Shown piece after piece: positions 55,693 through 64,000 of a stretch of 64,000 nucleotides of DNA. Under the pieces are notes generated by a model. The model was not told the origin of the DNA. It did not search any database and saw only the letters and a list, made by a program, of their open reading frames with translations. The position numbers were made by a program, and so were the translations under genes. Origin of the DNA: Pseudomonas putida (GTDB lineage Bacteria > Pseudomonadota > Gammaproteobacteria > Pseudomonadales > Pseudomonadaceae); the NCBI RefSeq assembly GCF_001636055.1, contig NZ_CP011789.1, positions 5,332,001-5,396,000 of the forward strand, read 5' to 3'. Every line of letters begins with the position of its first letter. Position 1 is the first letter of the stretch.

Positions 55693-57135
55693 ATGAAACT
55701 TTCGGAACGATTCAAACTGTCCAAAAGTCAATTCGAACTTGACTTTGTCGATATTGACACTGATTTTGACACGCGATTATTTGTGGATCCTTATCTTCTT
55801 GGATTAAGACCGGATCGCTGGTCGATAAAAGCTGCCAGTTCAGTAAGGTCATTTTTTTCTCATTTCTTAGATCTAGTTCGCCAAGGGAAAGAGGACGATG
55901 CTTTTGAACTCTTCTCACATCTCCATGAGCCTAATGAGACCTGCCTCGGGCTTTCTGTAGGGAAACCTAGGGGTAACGGAATTGGTAGTGAGGATGCAAA
56001 GAAACTCTTCGAAAGTATCATGGGAAGTAAGGCAATACAGTCCGGAAAAATCACCGACCTAGAAGACTTTAGACTATTTATTCCAGGAATCGGCAAAGAT
56101 AAAGTTTCAGATATGACTACCAACCTCATACGAGGGAGCCTAATTACCTATACGCAGTCCCAATGCAAACTACATAAAATAGAATTAACAGCTGGTGTTT
56201 CCGCTGGACCTATATGGGATGCATCTCGAAAAAAGTGGATATTTACTCATGAAGACACACTGCTTGTTGAAGGAAAAAAGATCCTTCTCACCCCGAAAGC
56301 AATCGTTTCTTATAGCAAGGCTTATGCGCCTGAGAACTACTATAATAAACATGTACTTGAATACCTCCAACATGAGCACATAAGAACAGGCAGTATATGG
56401 GTCGAGCATCGGAAGGATGGAACTCCTTACATTTCAAAAAAGAGTCTAAAGGAAAATGTAGTAAAGGATTTTACGAAAGAATGGCTATTCGATTTCACAG
56501 AAAAACACCCATTGGTTTTTAAATCCTTCAGAGATCAGCAAGCGCAGCAGGTTAGATCTCTCCCATCTGAGTCAATTGATCCCGAGCTCAACTTGAATTC
56601 AGTAGTAGAGCACCTGATTGCGAAACTACGCTCTATTAAGCAGGGGCCATCCACGGCATCAGACTATCACAAAACAATAGTTGGCATTCTTGAAATGCTA
56701 CTTTATCCAAACGCCTCATCACCTGTACTAGAAGCCGAGATAAACCAGGGCAGAAAGAGGATTGATATATACTTCGAAAACTCAGCTAAGGAAGGTTTTT
56801 TTCATACCCTCCATATGATTCACAAGATACCCTGCCCGTATCTAATTATCGAATGCAAGAATTATTCAAAGGACATACAAAACCCTGAACTTGATCAAAT
56901 GATCGGTCGATTAACCGTTAATCGAGGAATGCTTGGGATCATAACTTGCAGAGAGATATCCAAAAAAGAATTATTCATTGAAAGATGCAGAGACTCATTT
57001 AAAAATGGCCACGGATTAATTATACCATTAACTGACACAGATTTAATATCTGCACTTGAGAAGCTAAAGCTCGAACATAAAACGCCACTAGAAGAGGTGC
57101 TTAATAATATAAAAAATACTATTATTATGTCGTAA
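55693..57135 (+). CDS. Orphan PD-(D/E)xK nuclease-like protein
   Basis: The 480-residue protein is of unknown family. The N-terminal 300 residues (start MKLSERFKLSKSQFELDFVDIDTD) carry no motif I know. The C-terminal third has the order of a PD-(D/E)xK nuclease: Glu347/349 (VLEAEIN), Asp358 (KRIDIYF), Glu387-Cys-Lys389 (LIIECKNY), then Gln402 (LDQMIGRL). It would be a soluble DNase or restriction-like effector. The gene is markedly AT-rich, by eye near 40% G+C against over 60% for the chromosome, a sign of recent transfer. It has no close partner gene. Confidence 0.75.
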   Translation: MKLSERFKLSKSQFELDFVDIDTDFDTRLFVDPYLLGLRPDRWSIKAASSVRSFFSHFLDLVRQGKEDDAFELFSHLHEPNETCLGLSVGKPRGNGIGSEDAKKLFESIMGSKAIQSGKITDLEDFRLFIPGIGKDKVSDMTTNLIRGSLITYTQSQCKLHKIELTAGVSAGPIWDASRKKWIFTHEDTLLVEGKKILLTPKAIVSYSKAYAPENYYNKHVLEYLQHEHIRTGSIWVEHRKDGTPYISKKSLKENVVKDFTKEWLFDFTEKHPLVFKSFRDQQAQQVRSLPSESIDPELNLNSVVEHLIAKLRSIKQGPSTASDYHKTIVGILEMLLYPNASSPVLEAEINQGRKRIDIYFENSAKEGFFHTLHMIHKIPCPYLIIECKNYSKDIQNPELDQMIGRLTVNRGMLGIITCREISKKELFIERCRDSFKNGHGLIIPLTDTDLISALEKLKLEHKTPLEEVLNNIKNTIIMS

Positions 57136-57669
57136 CAGAGAACATTATTAGCGGCAATATTTGGGAGTAGTGATCCGATTATTGCCACTCTTAATCCATT
57201 ACTCTCGACTAAAAAATTCAGCTGAATAGGTACTCACCTCCTCCGCCGACGCGCCTCCCGTCGAAGAGGAGTAAAGGTGTAGTTTGGTGCAATCGATTCC
57301 TCTCGCCGGAGGCCCGCCCAGTGCTGTTGCCGCTGACCAGTTCGGGGAGGATGTGTCCAGCCCCAGCAATGATTTACGTCACGGCAGACATCCGTTCGTC
57401 TGGTGCCGATTGCCATCACCTGCTAGCCAGAAACGGCCCATTCTGCAAACTAACGAACAGAGAGAGAAAAGGCCACTAGTCGGTGGGCATGGGTGGCGTC
57501 GCGCCCCCTTAGCCACGCTCAAAGTACCTAGCGAATGCTGGAAAGCAATGCGGCCAGCAGAGAGCGTGTGAGGAAAACACAAAAAAGCTGCGCAAGCGGC
57601 GAAAACTCTTACAATCTTACGCTAGATTTCCTACACATTTTTTGCCCCCGATATTCAAGAGATAGCCCC
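57136..57669. other. Intergenic region before the MazG-like gene
   Basis: The first 100 bases are AT-rich and continue the nuclease gene's composition. From about 57235 the sequence becomes G+C-rich with no coding frame that has a ribosome site. It resembles non-coding debris and may be a dispersed repeat. The promoter of the two-gene module must lie at its right end. Confidence 0.45.
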
Positions 57670-58053
57670 GTGAGTAACTCAGACAGCTCATCCGCTCCAC
57701 TGATCGACGTAGTGAAGCTTGCCGCATCCCTTCAGCGTTTCGCAGATGATCGCGACTGGCAGCAGTTCCACTCTCCAAAAAATCTCATCTTGGCGCTCAC
57801 TGGAGAGGTAGGAGAGCTGTGCGAGATTTTCCAATGGATGAGCGATGCCGATTCGCTCTCCGTAGCTAAAGATCCTGAAATCGGACTAGCCGTAAAAGAC
57901 GAATTGGCGGACGTACTGATGTACCTGGTTCGCCTGAGCAGCGTGCTCGGTATCGACCTCAACGACGCGGTGACACGGAAACTCGCCTCGAATGGCCAGA
58001 AGTACCCCGTGGATAAAGCCAGAAGCAGCAGCAAAAAGTACGACCGACTCTGA
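57670..58053 (+). CDS. dCTP pyrophosphatase-like MazG family protein
   Basis: The 127-residue all-alpha NTP pyrophosphatase has the metal-binding pattern ExxE (Glu46, Glu49 in GEVGELCE) and ExxD (Glu78, Asp81 in DELADVL). The stretch RDWQQFHSPKNLILALTGEV and the end KARSSSKKYDRL match human dCTPP1 closely, so dCTP or a modified cytidine nucleotide is the likely substrate. Product would be the monophosphate. The start is a GTG with AGAGA upstream; a longer frame is open but unlike the family. It lies 24 bases before the nuclease-helicase gene. Confidence 0.88.
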   Translation: MSNSDSSSAPLIDVVKLAASLQRFADDRDWQQFHSPKNLILALTGEVGELCEIFQWMSDADSLSVAKDPEIGLAVKDELADVLMYLVRLSSVLGIDLNDAVTRKLASNGQKYPVDKARSSSKKYDRL

Positions 58054-58077
58054 CCAACACGCACCTAAGGACAACCC

Positions 58078-59946
58078 GTGATCGTTTACGCTGCGACCAA
58101 ACAGCAATTTCTTAAAGACAACGATAACGATGACATTGAGGAGGTCATCCTCAGGCATTACAAGGAAGCTACCGGCAAGAACGTTGGCTCCTCGGAAATC
58201 AGGTCGTGGCAAGGGTCCCTGACGTACATGGCCAAGGTCCTTAGAGATGAGGGCCTCCCGAGCGATGCAGGCCTGGCCATTGAATTGCACATTCCGCAGT
58301 CGTCAAAGCGAATCGACTTTCTACTCACCGGTCGCGACGAAAACCAGGCAAAAAAGGCCGTACTGATCGAGCTGAAGCAATGGAGCAAGGCCAACGCCAC
58401 CACCAAAGACGCCATCGTCAAAACGGCATTGGGTGGCGGCCTCATTGAGACCATTCACCCGTCCTATCAGGTATGGTCCTATGCAGCGCTGCTGGAAGGC
58501 TTCAACGAGGCGGTGTATGACAAAAGCATCGAAATCCGTCCGTGTGCCTACCTCCATAACTACGTCAGCGACGGGGTCATAGATTCAGCCCACTATGAGC
58601 CCCACATCAGCAAGGCTCCGCTGTTTCTGAAAGGCCCGGAAGAGCTCAGTAAACTCAGAAGCTTTCTGAAAAAGCATATAAGTCATGGCGACAACAAAGA
58701 GGTTCTTTACGAACTGTCCGAAGGGAAAACTCGCCCGTCCAAGGCGCTAGCCGAAGCCCTCGGGGGGTTGATGAAAGGCAAACCCGAATTCGTATTGATT
58801 GACGATCAGAAAGCAATTTTTGAGTCGGCGCTGGCGGCGGCAAGCGAGGCCTCGGACCAAGCACCCAAGGTGATGATCATCGAAGGTGGACCAGGCACCG
58901 GGAAAACTGTTCTGGCTATCAATCTGCTGGTGAAGCTCACCGAATTGAAGCTGATGAGCAAATACGTCTCCAAGAATGCAGCCCCACGCAAGGTCTACGA
59001 AAGCAAACTGGTCGGCACCATCAAGCGCAGCCATTTCTCGAATTTCTTTTCAGGCTCTGGGGCATTCATCGATACTGAGCCCAACACATTCGATGCGCTC
59101 ATCGTGGACGAAGCTCACCGACTGAATGAGAAAAGCGGGCTTTATGGAAACCTTGGGGAGAACCAGATCAAGGAGCTGATTGACTCAGCGAAATGCTCCA
59201 TTTTCTTTATTGATGAGGACCAGCGTGTAACCTTGAGCGATATCGGAAGCAAGCAGGCGATACGCGCCTTTGCAAAAGCCAAGGGTGCTGTGATGGAGGA
59301 ACACGTGTTGTCTTCGCAGTTTCGCTGCAGTGGTTCTGACGGTTACCTGGCATGGCTGGATGACACGCTGGGCATTCGTTCGACGGCAAATCCGACGCTT
59401 GAGACTCAAGAGTACGAATTTAAAGTGTTCGACTCACCTCAGGCGATGCATGAAGCGATCAATGAAAAAAACCACGGAAACAAAGCTCGTGTGGTCGCCG
59501 GCTATTGCTGGCCGTGGTTGAGCAAAAAAGACCCCGCCGCTGCTGATATCGTCATTGGCGACTACAAACGCCAATGGAACCTGGATCAGGATGGCAGCCT
59601 GTGGATCATCGCTGAGAACTCAATCGAGCAGGTTGGCTGCATTCATACCTGCCAAGGTTTGGAAGTCGACTACGTCGGGGTGATCATCGGGCCAGACCTA
59701 GTTGTACGTGACGGTAAGGTCGTGACATCCCCAGATGAGCGCGACAAGCACGATAAATCGATTCGCGGCTGGAAAAAAATGATGAAAGAGCAACCTACCC
59801 TCGCGAAAAGTGAAACAGACCTGATCATCAAAAATACGTACCGAACCCTGATGACACGCGGGATGAAGGGTTGCTACCTGTACTGCACCGACAAAGAGAC
59901 TGCGCAGTACTTCGAGAGTCGGCTTAGCCAGCACGGTAATCATTGA
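58078..59946 (+). CDS. RecB-like nuclease fused to DUF2075 helicase
   Basis: The 622-residue protein starts at a GTG. Residues about 60-140 form a PD-(D/E)xK nuclease: Asp80 (RIDFLL), Glu98-Leu-Lys100 (VLIELKQW) and a QxxxY motif (Gln131-Tyr135, QVWSY). The DUF2075/Schlafen-like superfamily 1 helicase follows, with Walker A GGPGTGKT (270-277), Walker B IVDEAHR, FFIDEDQRV, SSQFRCSGSDGY and the late motif HTCQGLEVDYVGV. It is predicted to unwind and cut nucleic acid. It is transcribed with the dCTPase-like gene, and no methyltransferase is present. Confidence 0.85.
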   Translation: MIVYAATKQQFLKDNDNDDIEEVILRHYKEATGKNVGSSEIRSWQGSLTYMAKVLRDEGLPSDAGLAIELHIPQSSKRIDFLLTGRDENQAKKAVLIELKQWSKANATTKDAIVKTALGGGLIETIHPSYQVWSYAALLEGFNEAVYDKSIEIRPCAYLHNYVSDGVIDSAHYEPHISKAPLFLKGPEELSKLRSFLKKHISHGDNKEVLYELSEGKTRPSKALAEALGGLMKGKPEFVLIDDQKAIFESALAAASEASDQAPKVMIIEGGPGTGKTVLAINLLVKLTELKLMSKYVSKNAAPRKVYESKLVGTIKRSHFSNFFSGSGAFIDTEPNTFDALIVDEAHRLNEKSGLYGNLGENQIKELIDSAKCSIFFIDEDQRVTLSDIGSKQAIRAFAKAKGAVMEEHVLSSQFRCSGSDGYLAWLDDTLGIRSTANPTLETQEYEFKVFDSPQAMHEAINEKNHGNKARVVAGYCWPWLSKKDPAAADIVIGDYKRQWNLDQDGSLWIIAENSIEQVGCIHTCQGLEVDYVGVIIGPDLVVRDGKVVTSPDERDKHDKSIRGWKKMMKEQPTLAKSETDLIIKNTYRTLMTRGMKGCYLYCTDKETAQYFESRLSQHGNH

Positions 59947-60273
59947 CGGTATCGTCGTCGGGAGCTCCTGTACGTGCGAGTGGGGACATCGTACGCGCAG
60001 GGGCGACAATCAACAGCACGATCATTTGCTTGATAGATTTGGACCCGATTCGCGTCTGGGGGCGCTTCACAAAAGCACCATCCATCGGAATCCAGACCAC
60101 GCTGCGTTCCAACTGGTATTCCAAGCAAGTTGACCAATAAATTATTAACTAGAAAAAACAAATAGATAGCGACCGGTTTCAAATTACCCCGGCTCGACAA
60201 AAACGCCCAACCTCCCCAAGCTTCCCCTATCCCGCTTCGCCATCAGCCCCAAATTCTGAAAAGGACTTCCCTC
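59947..60273. other. Intergenic region with att-like sequence
   Basis: The stretch between the nuclease-helicase gene and the mrr-like gene contains no gene. Its right part is AT-rich (near 60130-60170) and leads into the att-like sequence at 60174. Confidence 0.5.
60174..60203. other. Degenerate tmRNA 3'-end copy (candidate attR)
   Basis: CGGTTTCAAATTACCCCGGC, then TCGACAAAAA, matches the tmRNA end at 51671-51700 in 23 of 30 bases. It lies 8.5 kb downstream in the same orientation. Confidence 0.5.
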
Positions 60274-61185
60274 ATGCCCATCCCAGACTTCCAAACCCTC
60301 ATGCGCCCAATCCTGGCCATCGTCGCCGACCGCGCTCCGCTCACGCTCAGTGACCTACGCGAGCACGTAGCCAACGAGTTCAACCTAACCGAGGAAGAAC
60401 GCACCGAACGCCTCCCCTCCGGTAAGCAAACAGTCATCAACAACCGAGTCGGCTGGGCGCGCACCTATCTAAACAAAGCCGGTCTGCTCGTGATCCCGGC
60501 CAAAGGCCTGGTCCAGATCACTCCACGCGGCCTTGAGGCCCTTAACAACGGCCCTGGCCGCATCACTGTCAGTTGGCTCAAGCAATTTCCAGAGTTCGCC
60601 GCGTTCCACACCGCGAACCCTGCCACCAACTCAATACTGGCAGCCCAACCTGACCCCACCGAGCAATCCACTCCTGATGAACAACTGTCCACAGCCCATC
60701 AAGCACTGATGCAATCGCTGGCAGACGACCTCCTCGCCCAAGTCCGTGCCGCTTCGCCGACATTCTTCGAGCAATTAGTAGTCGATCTCATGATCGCCAT
60801 GGGCTACGGGGGTTCACGCAAAGAGGCCGGCAGCGCAACCCAGCAAACCAACGACGATGGTATCGACGGCATCATCAAGGAAGACAAGCTCGGGCTGGAT
60901 GTCATCTATCTGCAAGCCAAGCGCTGGGGTAACACGGTGCATCGGCCGGAGATCGACAAGTTCATCGGGGCGCTGACCCGTAAACGCGCCCGTAAAGGCG
61001 TCTTCATCACTACATCCGACTTCTCCGCCGGAGCCCGCGACGCTGCCCTGAGCCTGGACATCAAAGTAGTGCTTATTGATGGTGCCGAACTCGCCGGCCT
61101 GATGGTCGATTACAACCTGGGCTGCAGTGTTAAACAGGTCTACGAAGTGAAGCAGCTGGATAGCGACTACTTCACCGAGGACTAA
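60274..61185 (+). CDS. mrr: Mrr-type restriction endonuclease
   Basis: The 303-residue protein has the Mrr N-terminal winged helix (SDLREHVANEFNLTEEE, NRVGWARTYLNKAGLL, ITPRGLEAL). The Mrr catalytic domain follows: FFEQLVVDLMIAMGYGG, then Asp198 (NDDGIDGII), and Gln214-x-Lys216 (IYLQAKRW). Such type IV enzymes cut modified DNA. Length matches E. coli Mrr (304). AAAAGGA lies before the ATG at 60274. No methyltransferase is nearby, as expected for a type IV enzyme. Confidence 0.92.
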   Translation: MPIPDFQTLMRPILAIVADRAPLTLSDLREHVANEFNLTEEERTERLPSGKQTVINNRVGWARTYLNKAGLLVIPAKGLVQITPRGLEALNNGPGRITVSWLKQFPEFAAFHTANPATNSILAAQPDPTEQSTPDEQLSTAHQALMQSLADDLLAQVRAASPTFFEQLVVDLMIAMGYGGSRKEAGSATQQTNDDGIDGIIKEDKLGLDVIYLQAKRWGNTVHRPEIDKFIGALTRKRARKGVFITTSDFSAGARDAALSLDIKVVLIDGAELAGLMVDYNLGCSVKQVYEVKQLDSDYFTED

Positions 61186-61475
61186 CTGCGGCGAGGCGTT
61201 GATCTCCTGCCGATGCGCCTGCGCCGATCTCCGCAGGGAATCTGAGTCGTCCCTACTCCAGGCATGGCAATATGCCACCTAAACGAGGTAAATTCCCTTC
61301 CAGGCATCCCCACGACACCCGGTTCACGATCACAAGGAAGTTGCAGCTATGGACCAAGCCAAGGACTCCCTCCTCAGGCGCCAGACCTCATCGCATCTGT
61401 GTCTGGAGTACTCAGACTCCCCCTCTCGGCCAATACCGCCCCGCAAGCAGCACGCCTGCAGATAGGGAGCCGCCG
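61186..61475. other. Intergenic region before the hydrolase-GTPase gene
   Basis: A 38-codon frame at 61349-61465 (start MDQAKDSLLRRQT, with AAGGAAG upstream) is the only candidate and overlaps the ribosome site of the next gene. I consider it unproven. Confidence 0.4.
61349..61465 (+). CDS. Possible 38-residue ORF
   Basis: The frame MDQAKDSLLRRQTSSHLCLE and on ends 10 bases before the next ATG, with AAGGAAG upstream. It is proline- and serine-rich and could be a coupled leader peptide or chance. Confidence 0.25.
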   Translation: MDQAKDSLLRRQTSSHLCLEYSDSPSRPIPPRKQHACR

Positions 61476-64000
61476 ATGTCCCTGCCATTCCTGTTCCAGT
61501 CGTCGCCGTCCTCCAGCACCAACACGACCGAAGCCAATATCTTCATCCACGGCTACAGCGCCGGGCACAACGACGAAGACAAGCAACTCCTGCTTGAAAG
61601 AATTCCCGCGCAACTCGGTAACTTCATCAATATCTTTGCGTTCTGGCCATCAAACCATTATCTGCACTTCGACATCGCTTCATTCTGGTCGCTGGGTGCG
61701 GGCAGCCTTAACTTCGTACCGGTCGGCGCTACCGGGGGCTTCGGTCCTTCCTTGGGATTGGTGGGGGCCGTGGTCAAAGACCGTCTGAAGAACTTCAGCG
61801 ATGCCCGCGCTCGTGCAGAGAGCATGGGTGTTGTGCTGCTCGATCAACTGAAAGAGTACCTGCGCACCAAACACCCTCAGGTAGAAACCATCAATCTGAT
61901 CGGCCACTCTCTTGGCGGTCGGGTGGTCGTCAGCAGTCTGAAAAGCTTCTCCAAAAGGCACCAGTTGGCAATCAACGATGTACTGCTGATGGCTGCGGCA
62001 GTCGAGGTCTCAGCCATTGAAGCGAGTCAGATGCGCAAGCTCCTGCAAGGCAGGATGATCAACGCGTATTCCAAGACAGACCGGACGTTGCTGCTCAATT
62101 GGGGCGAAACCTGCCTGGGACGCAATGTGGTCGAGCACTTCGAAAGCGTCGAAATGAACGACTTCGGTCACACAGATTACTGGGAGCGACTCCCCCAGGT
62201 GTTGACCGAAACACGCTTCAAAGCAATTACGCCGAACGCTCCTGAGCCACCCCTCGTTCATGCTGATGCTTTCCCGCCAACCCAGGCGCCCGAAAAACCC
62301 ACCGAAGAACCCTACATGACTCTCGAACTGAACAGCCCCCGCGAGGTTTACCAGCAAATCAACGATGAGTTGGCCCTCATTATCGGGGAGCTGAGGCACT
62401 CTTCGGACGACGAAGCCTTGAACCTGGCCAGGAAGGAAGCGCTGCGGCGGCTCACCGAACATCGTACCGCGCTGTTCGATCGGTTGGCGGAACTGGAGAA
62501 GAACGCCGAGTGGAACACCTTCACCATCGCCTTCTATGGTGAAACCGGGGCAGGCAAGTCGACACTCATCGAGACGTTGCGGATTCTGCTGCAGGAGCCA
62601 GGCAAGCGGGCGAGCCAGGAGGCCTTCCGCAAGCTGCACGAACAGTACGAACTGACTGAAGAAAACCTCCAGCGCTTGCAACAAAGCATTGAGGAGACCG
62701 AAGCGCGACTTGATGAACTCACGCGGCAGTTGACCGCCGCAGTGCAGCAGTACGAGCAACCCTACCAGCAGGCTCGCGAAGCGTTGGATCGGGCCAATGC
62801 CCAGTCCAGCGAGCTGACACAGAGGTTGGACAACACGCTCCAGCAACACGAGCACGCACACAAAGATGCTCTAGCTGCCGTTACCCGTTTGCACAGCCTT
62901 CTCGCCGAACGTAAAAGCACGGCTTCGCTCTGGCAGAGGCTGCTGAACCTGTTCAGAAAAATGCCGGAAGAACTACAGCTCAACGATGCCACTGCCCGGT
63001 TGGCCACCGCCACGGCAGCACGCGAAAGCGCTGCGGTGACACTGGAAACCGAACGGCAGAAAGCCGAGCACGCCCGCACTGAACTCGAGCAGAAGTTAGC
63101 CGAAGTCACCCGTGCACGCGACGATGCTTGTACGGCGCTTACCGCTCAACAGGCAGCGACTACTGAGCAGCAACGGACGCTCGTACAACAGCGCCTGGAA
63201 GTTGAAACTCAGTTGGTGCAACTGGTGACCGAGCTGAAGGTCCATGCCGACGGGCAGATCATCGGTGACGGTAGTGCCGACTTCACGCGCAAAACACAGC
63301 GTTATGACCTCGAACTGGACGGCCACCCCTTCGCCTTGCTGGATGTACCGGGTATCGAAGGCAAGGAAGGGTTGGTAGTGGAGGAAATCGAGCGCGCCGT
63401 ACAAATTGCTCACGCCGTATTCTACGTCACCAACCAGGCAGCACCTCCGCAGACGGGCGATGGGCAGAACTTGGGCACACTGGAGAAGATCAAGAAGCAT
63501 CTCTCTGCACAAACCGAAGTCTGGACAATCTTCAACAAGAAGATCACCAGCCCCAAGAACTCCCTGAACGGCCGACCACTGGTTTCCGAAGACGAAAACA
63601 CGAGTCTTGCTGGCTTGGATCAGAAGATGGCCGACCAGCTTGGCAAACACTACCGGGAGGTGTTCGCGCTGACCGCATTGCCAGCATTCCTTGCCTCGAC
63701 CCATCACTTCGCGCCGGGTTCATCGAACGCCAATCGTCGGGCCAAGGTGCTCGCGGACTTTGGTGCCGACGAACTCCTGGAGAAGTCTCGCCTGCGAGGC
63801 TTCCTGCAGTTGCTCGACGAGAAATTGATCCGTGACGGCCAGTCCAAGATCATTCGGGCCAACTTCAATAAGGCTAATGAAGCACTCACCGACACCACCG
63901 GCACGCTCTCAGGTGTTCAACAAACGCTTTCGGCGCTGGCGGCCAAGCTCAACGAAGAAGAGCAAAGCGCCAAGAGTCAGTTGAACAGCAGCTTCAGTGC
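61476..64000 (+). CDS. Alpha/beta hydrolase-GTPase fusion with coiled coil (runs off the window)
   Basis: At least 841 residues are open to the window end. Residues about 1-250 form a serine hydrolase: IFIHGY, GHSLGG with Ser145, then Asp202 (SKTDRT) and His232 (GHTDYW) as a probable triad, DUF726-like. Residues about 315-800 are a GTPase with P-loop GETGAGKST (355-363), G3 LLDVPGIEG (Asp623) and G4-like TIFNKKI. About 230 residues of coiled coil (EENLQRLQQSIEETEARLDE and on) separate G1 from G3. GGGAG lies six bases before the ATG. It is not a known family that I can name. A dynamin-like defence role is possible but inferred. Confidence 0.8.
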   Translation, partial: MSLPFLFQSSPSSSTNTTEANIFIHGYSAGHNDEDKQLLLERIPAQLGNFINIFAFWPSNHYLHFDIASFWSLGAGSLNFVPVGATGGFGPSLGLVGAVVKDRLKNFSDARARAESMGVVLLDQLKEYLRTKHPQVETINLIGHSLGGRVVVSSLKSFSKRHQLAINDVLLMAAAVEVSAIEASQMRKLLQGRMINAYSKTDRTLLLNWGETCLGRNVVEHFESVEMNDFGHTDYWERLPQVLTETRFKAITPNAPEPPLVHADAFPPTQAPEKPTEEPYMTLELNSPREVYQQINDELALIIGELRHSSDDEALNLARKEALRRLTEHRTALFDRLAELEKNAEWNTFTIAFYGETGAGKSTLIETLRILLQEPGKRASQEAFRKLHEQYELTEENLQRLQQSIEETEARLDELTRQLTAAVQQYEQPYQQAREALDRANAQSSELTQRLDNTLQQHEHAHKDALAAVTRLHSLLAERKSTASLWQRLLNLFRKMPEELQLNDATARLATATAARESAAVTLETERQKAEHARTELEQKLAEVTRARDDACTALTAQQAATTEQQRTLVQQRLEVETQLVQLVTELKVHADGQIIGDGSADFTRKTQRYDLELDGHPFALLDVPGIEGKEGLVVEEIERAVQIAHAVFYVTNQAAPPQTGDGQNLGTLEKIKKHLSAQTEVWTIFNKKITSPKNSLNGRPLVSEDENTSLAGLDQKMADQLGKHYREVFALTALPAFLASTHHFAPGSSNANRRAKVLADFGADELLEKSRLRGFLQLLDEKLIRDGQSKIIRANFNKANEALTDTTGTLSGVQQTLSALAAKLNEEEQSAKSQLNSSFS

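Noticed and set aside
57235..57582. 61-67 codon minus-strand frames with WLAGDGNRHQTN and VCRDVNHCWGW
   Set aside because: Such frames recur as annotation debris in pseudomonads. No ribosome site or domain is seen.

Overview
The window is chromosomal DNA of a Pseudomonas, most likely of the P. putida group. This is inferred from gene content and order (obg-rpmA-rplU-ispB, gdhA-ettA, radA-mscL-fpr-ppoR-rlmG), high G+C, many Pseudomonas-type REP sequences (core GGGAGCGGGCTTGCCCGCG) and a Pseudomonas-type tmRNA. No species can be named from sequence alone.

Layout. 1-24.7 kb is conserved core: Obg GTPase, ribosomal proteins L27 and L21, polyprenyl diphosphate synthase, a Fur-box-controlled small protein, FKBP isomerase, a Lon-like protease, DUF3015 and DUF4105 envelope proteins, glutamate dehydrogenase, EttA, two stress genes (manganese catalase, KGG-repeat protein), a large PAS-GGDEF-EAL protein and GlyA. 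24.7-28.1 kb is a yjiA/yjiX/CstA-type cluster (peptide or pyruvate uptake), followed by a PilZ protein and an NCS2 purine permease. 30.8-40.7 kb is a complete heme-acquisition locus, all on the minus strand: HasI sigma, HasS anti-sigma, HasR receptor, HasA hemophore and the HasD/E/F type I exporter, with Fur-box-like sites before hasI and hasR. 40.8-45.7 kb holds radA, mscL, fpr, a LuxR solo and rlmG. An IS110-family element sits among REP sequences at 45.85-47.04 kb. After it come a structured leader with a small DUF3077/DUF6124-like gene, and the cyanide-insensitive quinol oxidase operon behind a perfect Anr-type box.

From the tmRNA gene (51306-51697) onward the window is accessory DNA. A P4-type integrase lies directly beyond the tmRNA 3' end. 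A degenerate copy of that 3' end (23 of 30 bases) lies at 60174-60203, so an island of about 8.5 kb is the simplest reading. The island holds the integrase, a region of large perfect palindromes and two DnaA-box-like sequences, a second tyrosine-recombinase-like gene with a small overlapping partner, an AT-rich orphan PD-(D/E)xK protein, and a two-gene module pairing a dCTP-pyrophosphatase-like MazG protein with a RecB-like nuclease/DUF2075 helicase fusion. Beyond the att-like site are an Mrr-type restriction enzyme and a large open-ended reading frame. That frame fuses a serine alpha/beta hydrolase to a GTPase whose G domain is split by a long coiled coil.

The most likely undescribed biology is in 55.7-64.0 kb: the dCTPase-like/nuclease-helicase pair and the hydrolase-GTPase fusion both look like anti-phage or other defence systems. 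That role is inferred from domain content and island location, not demonstrated.
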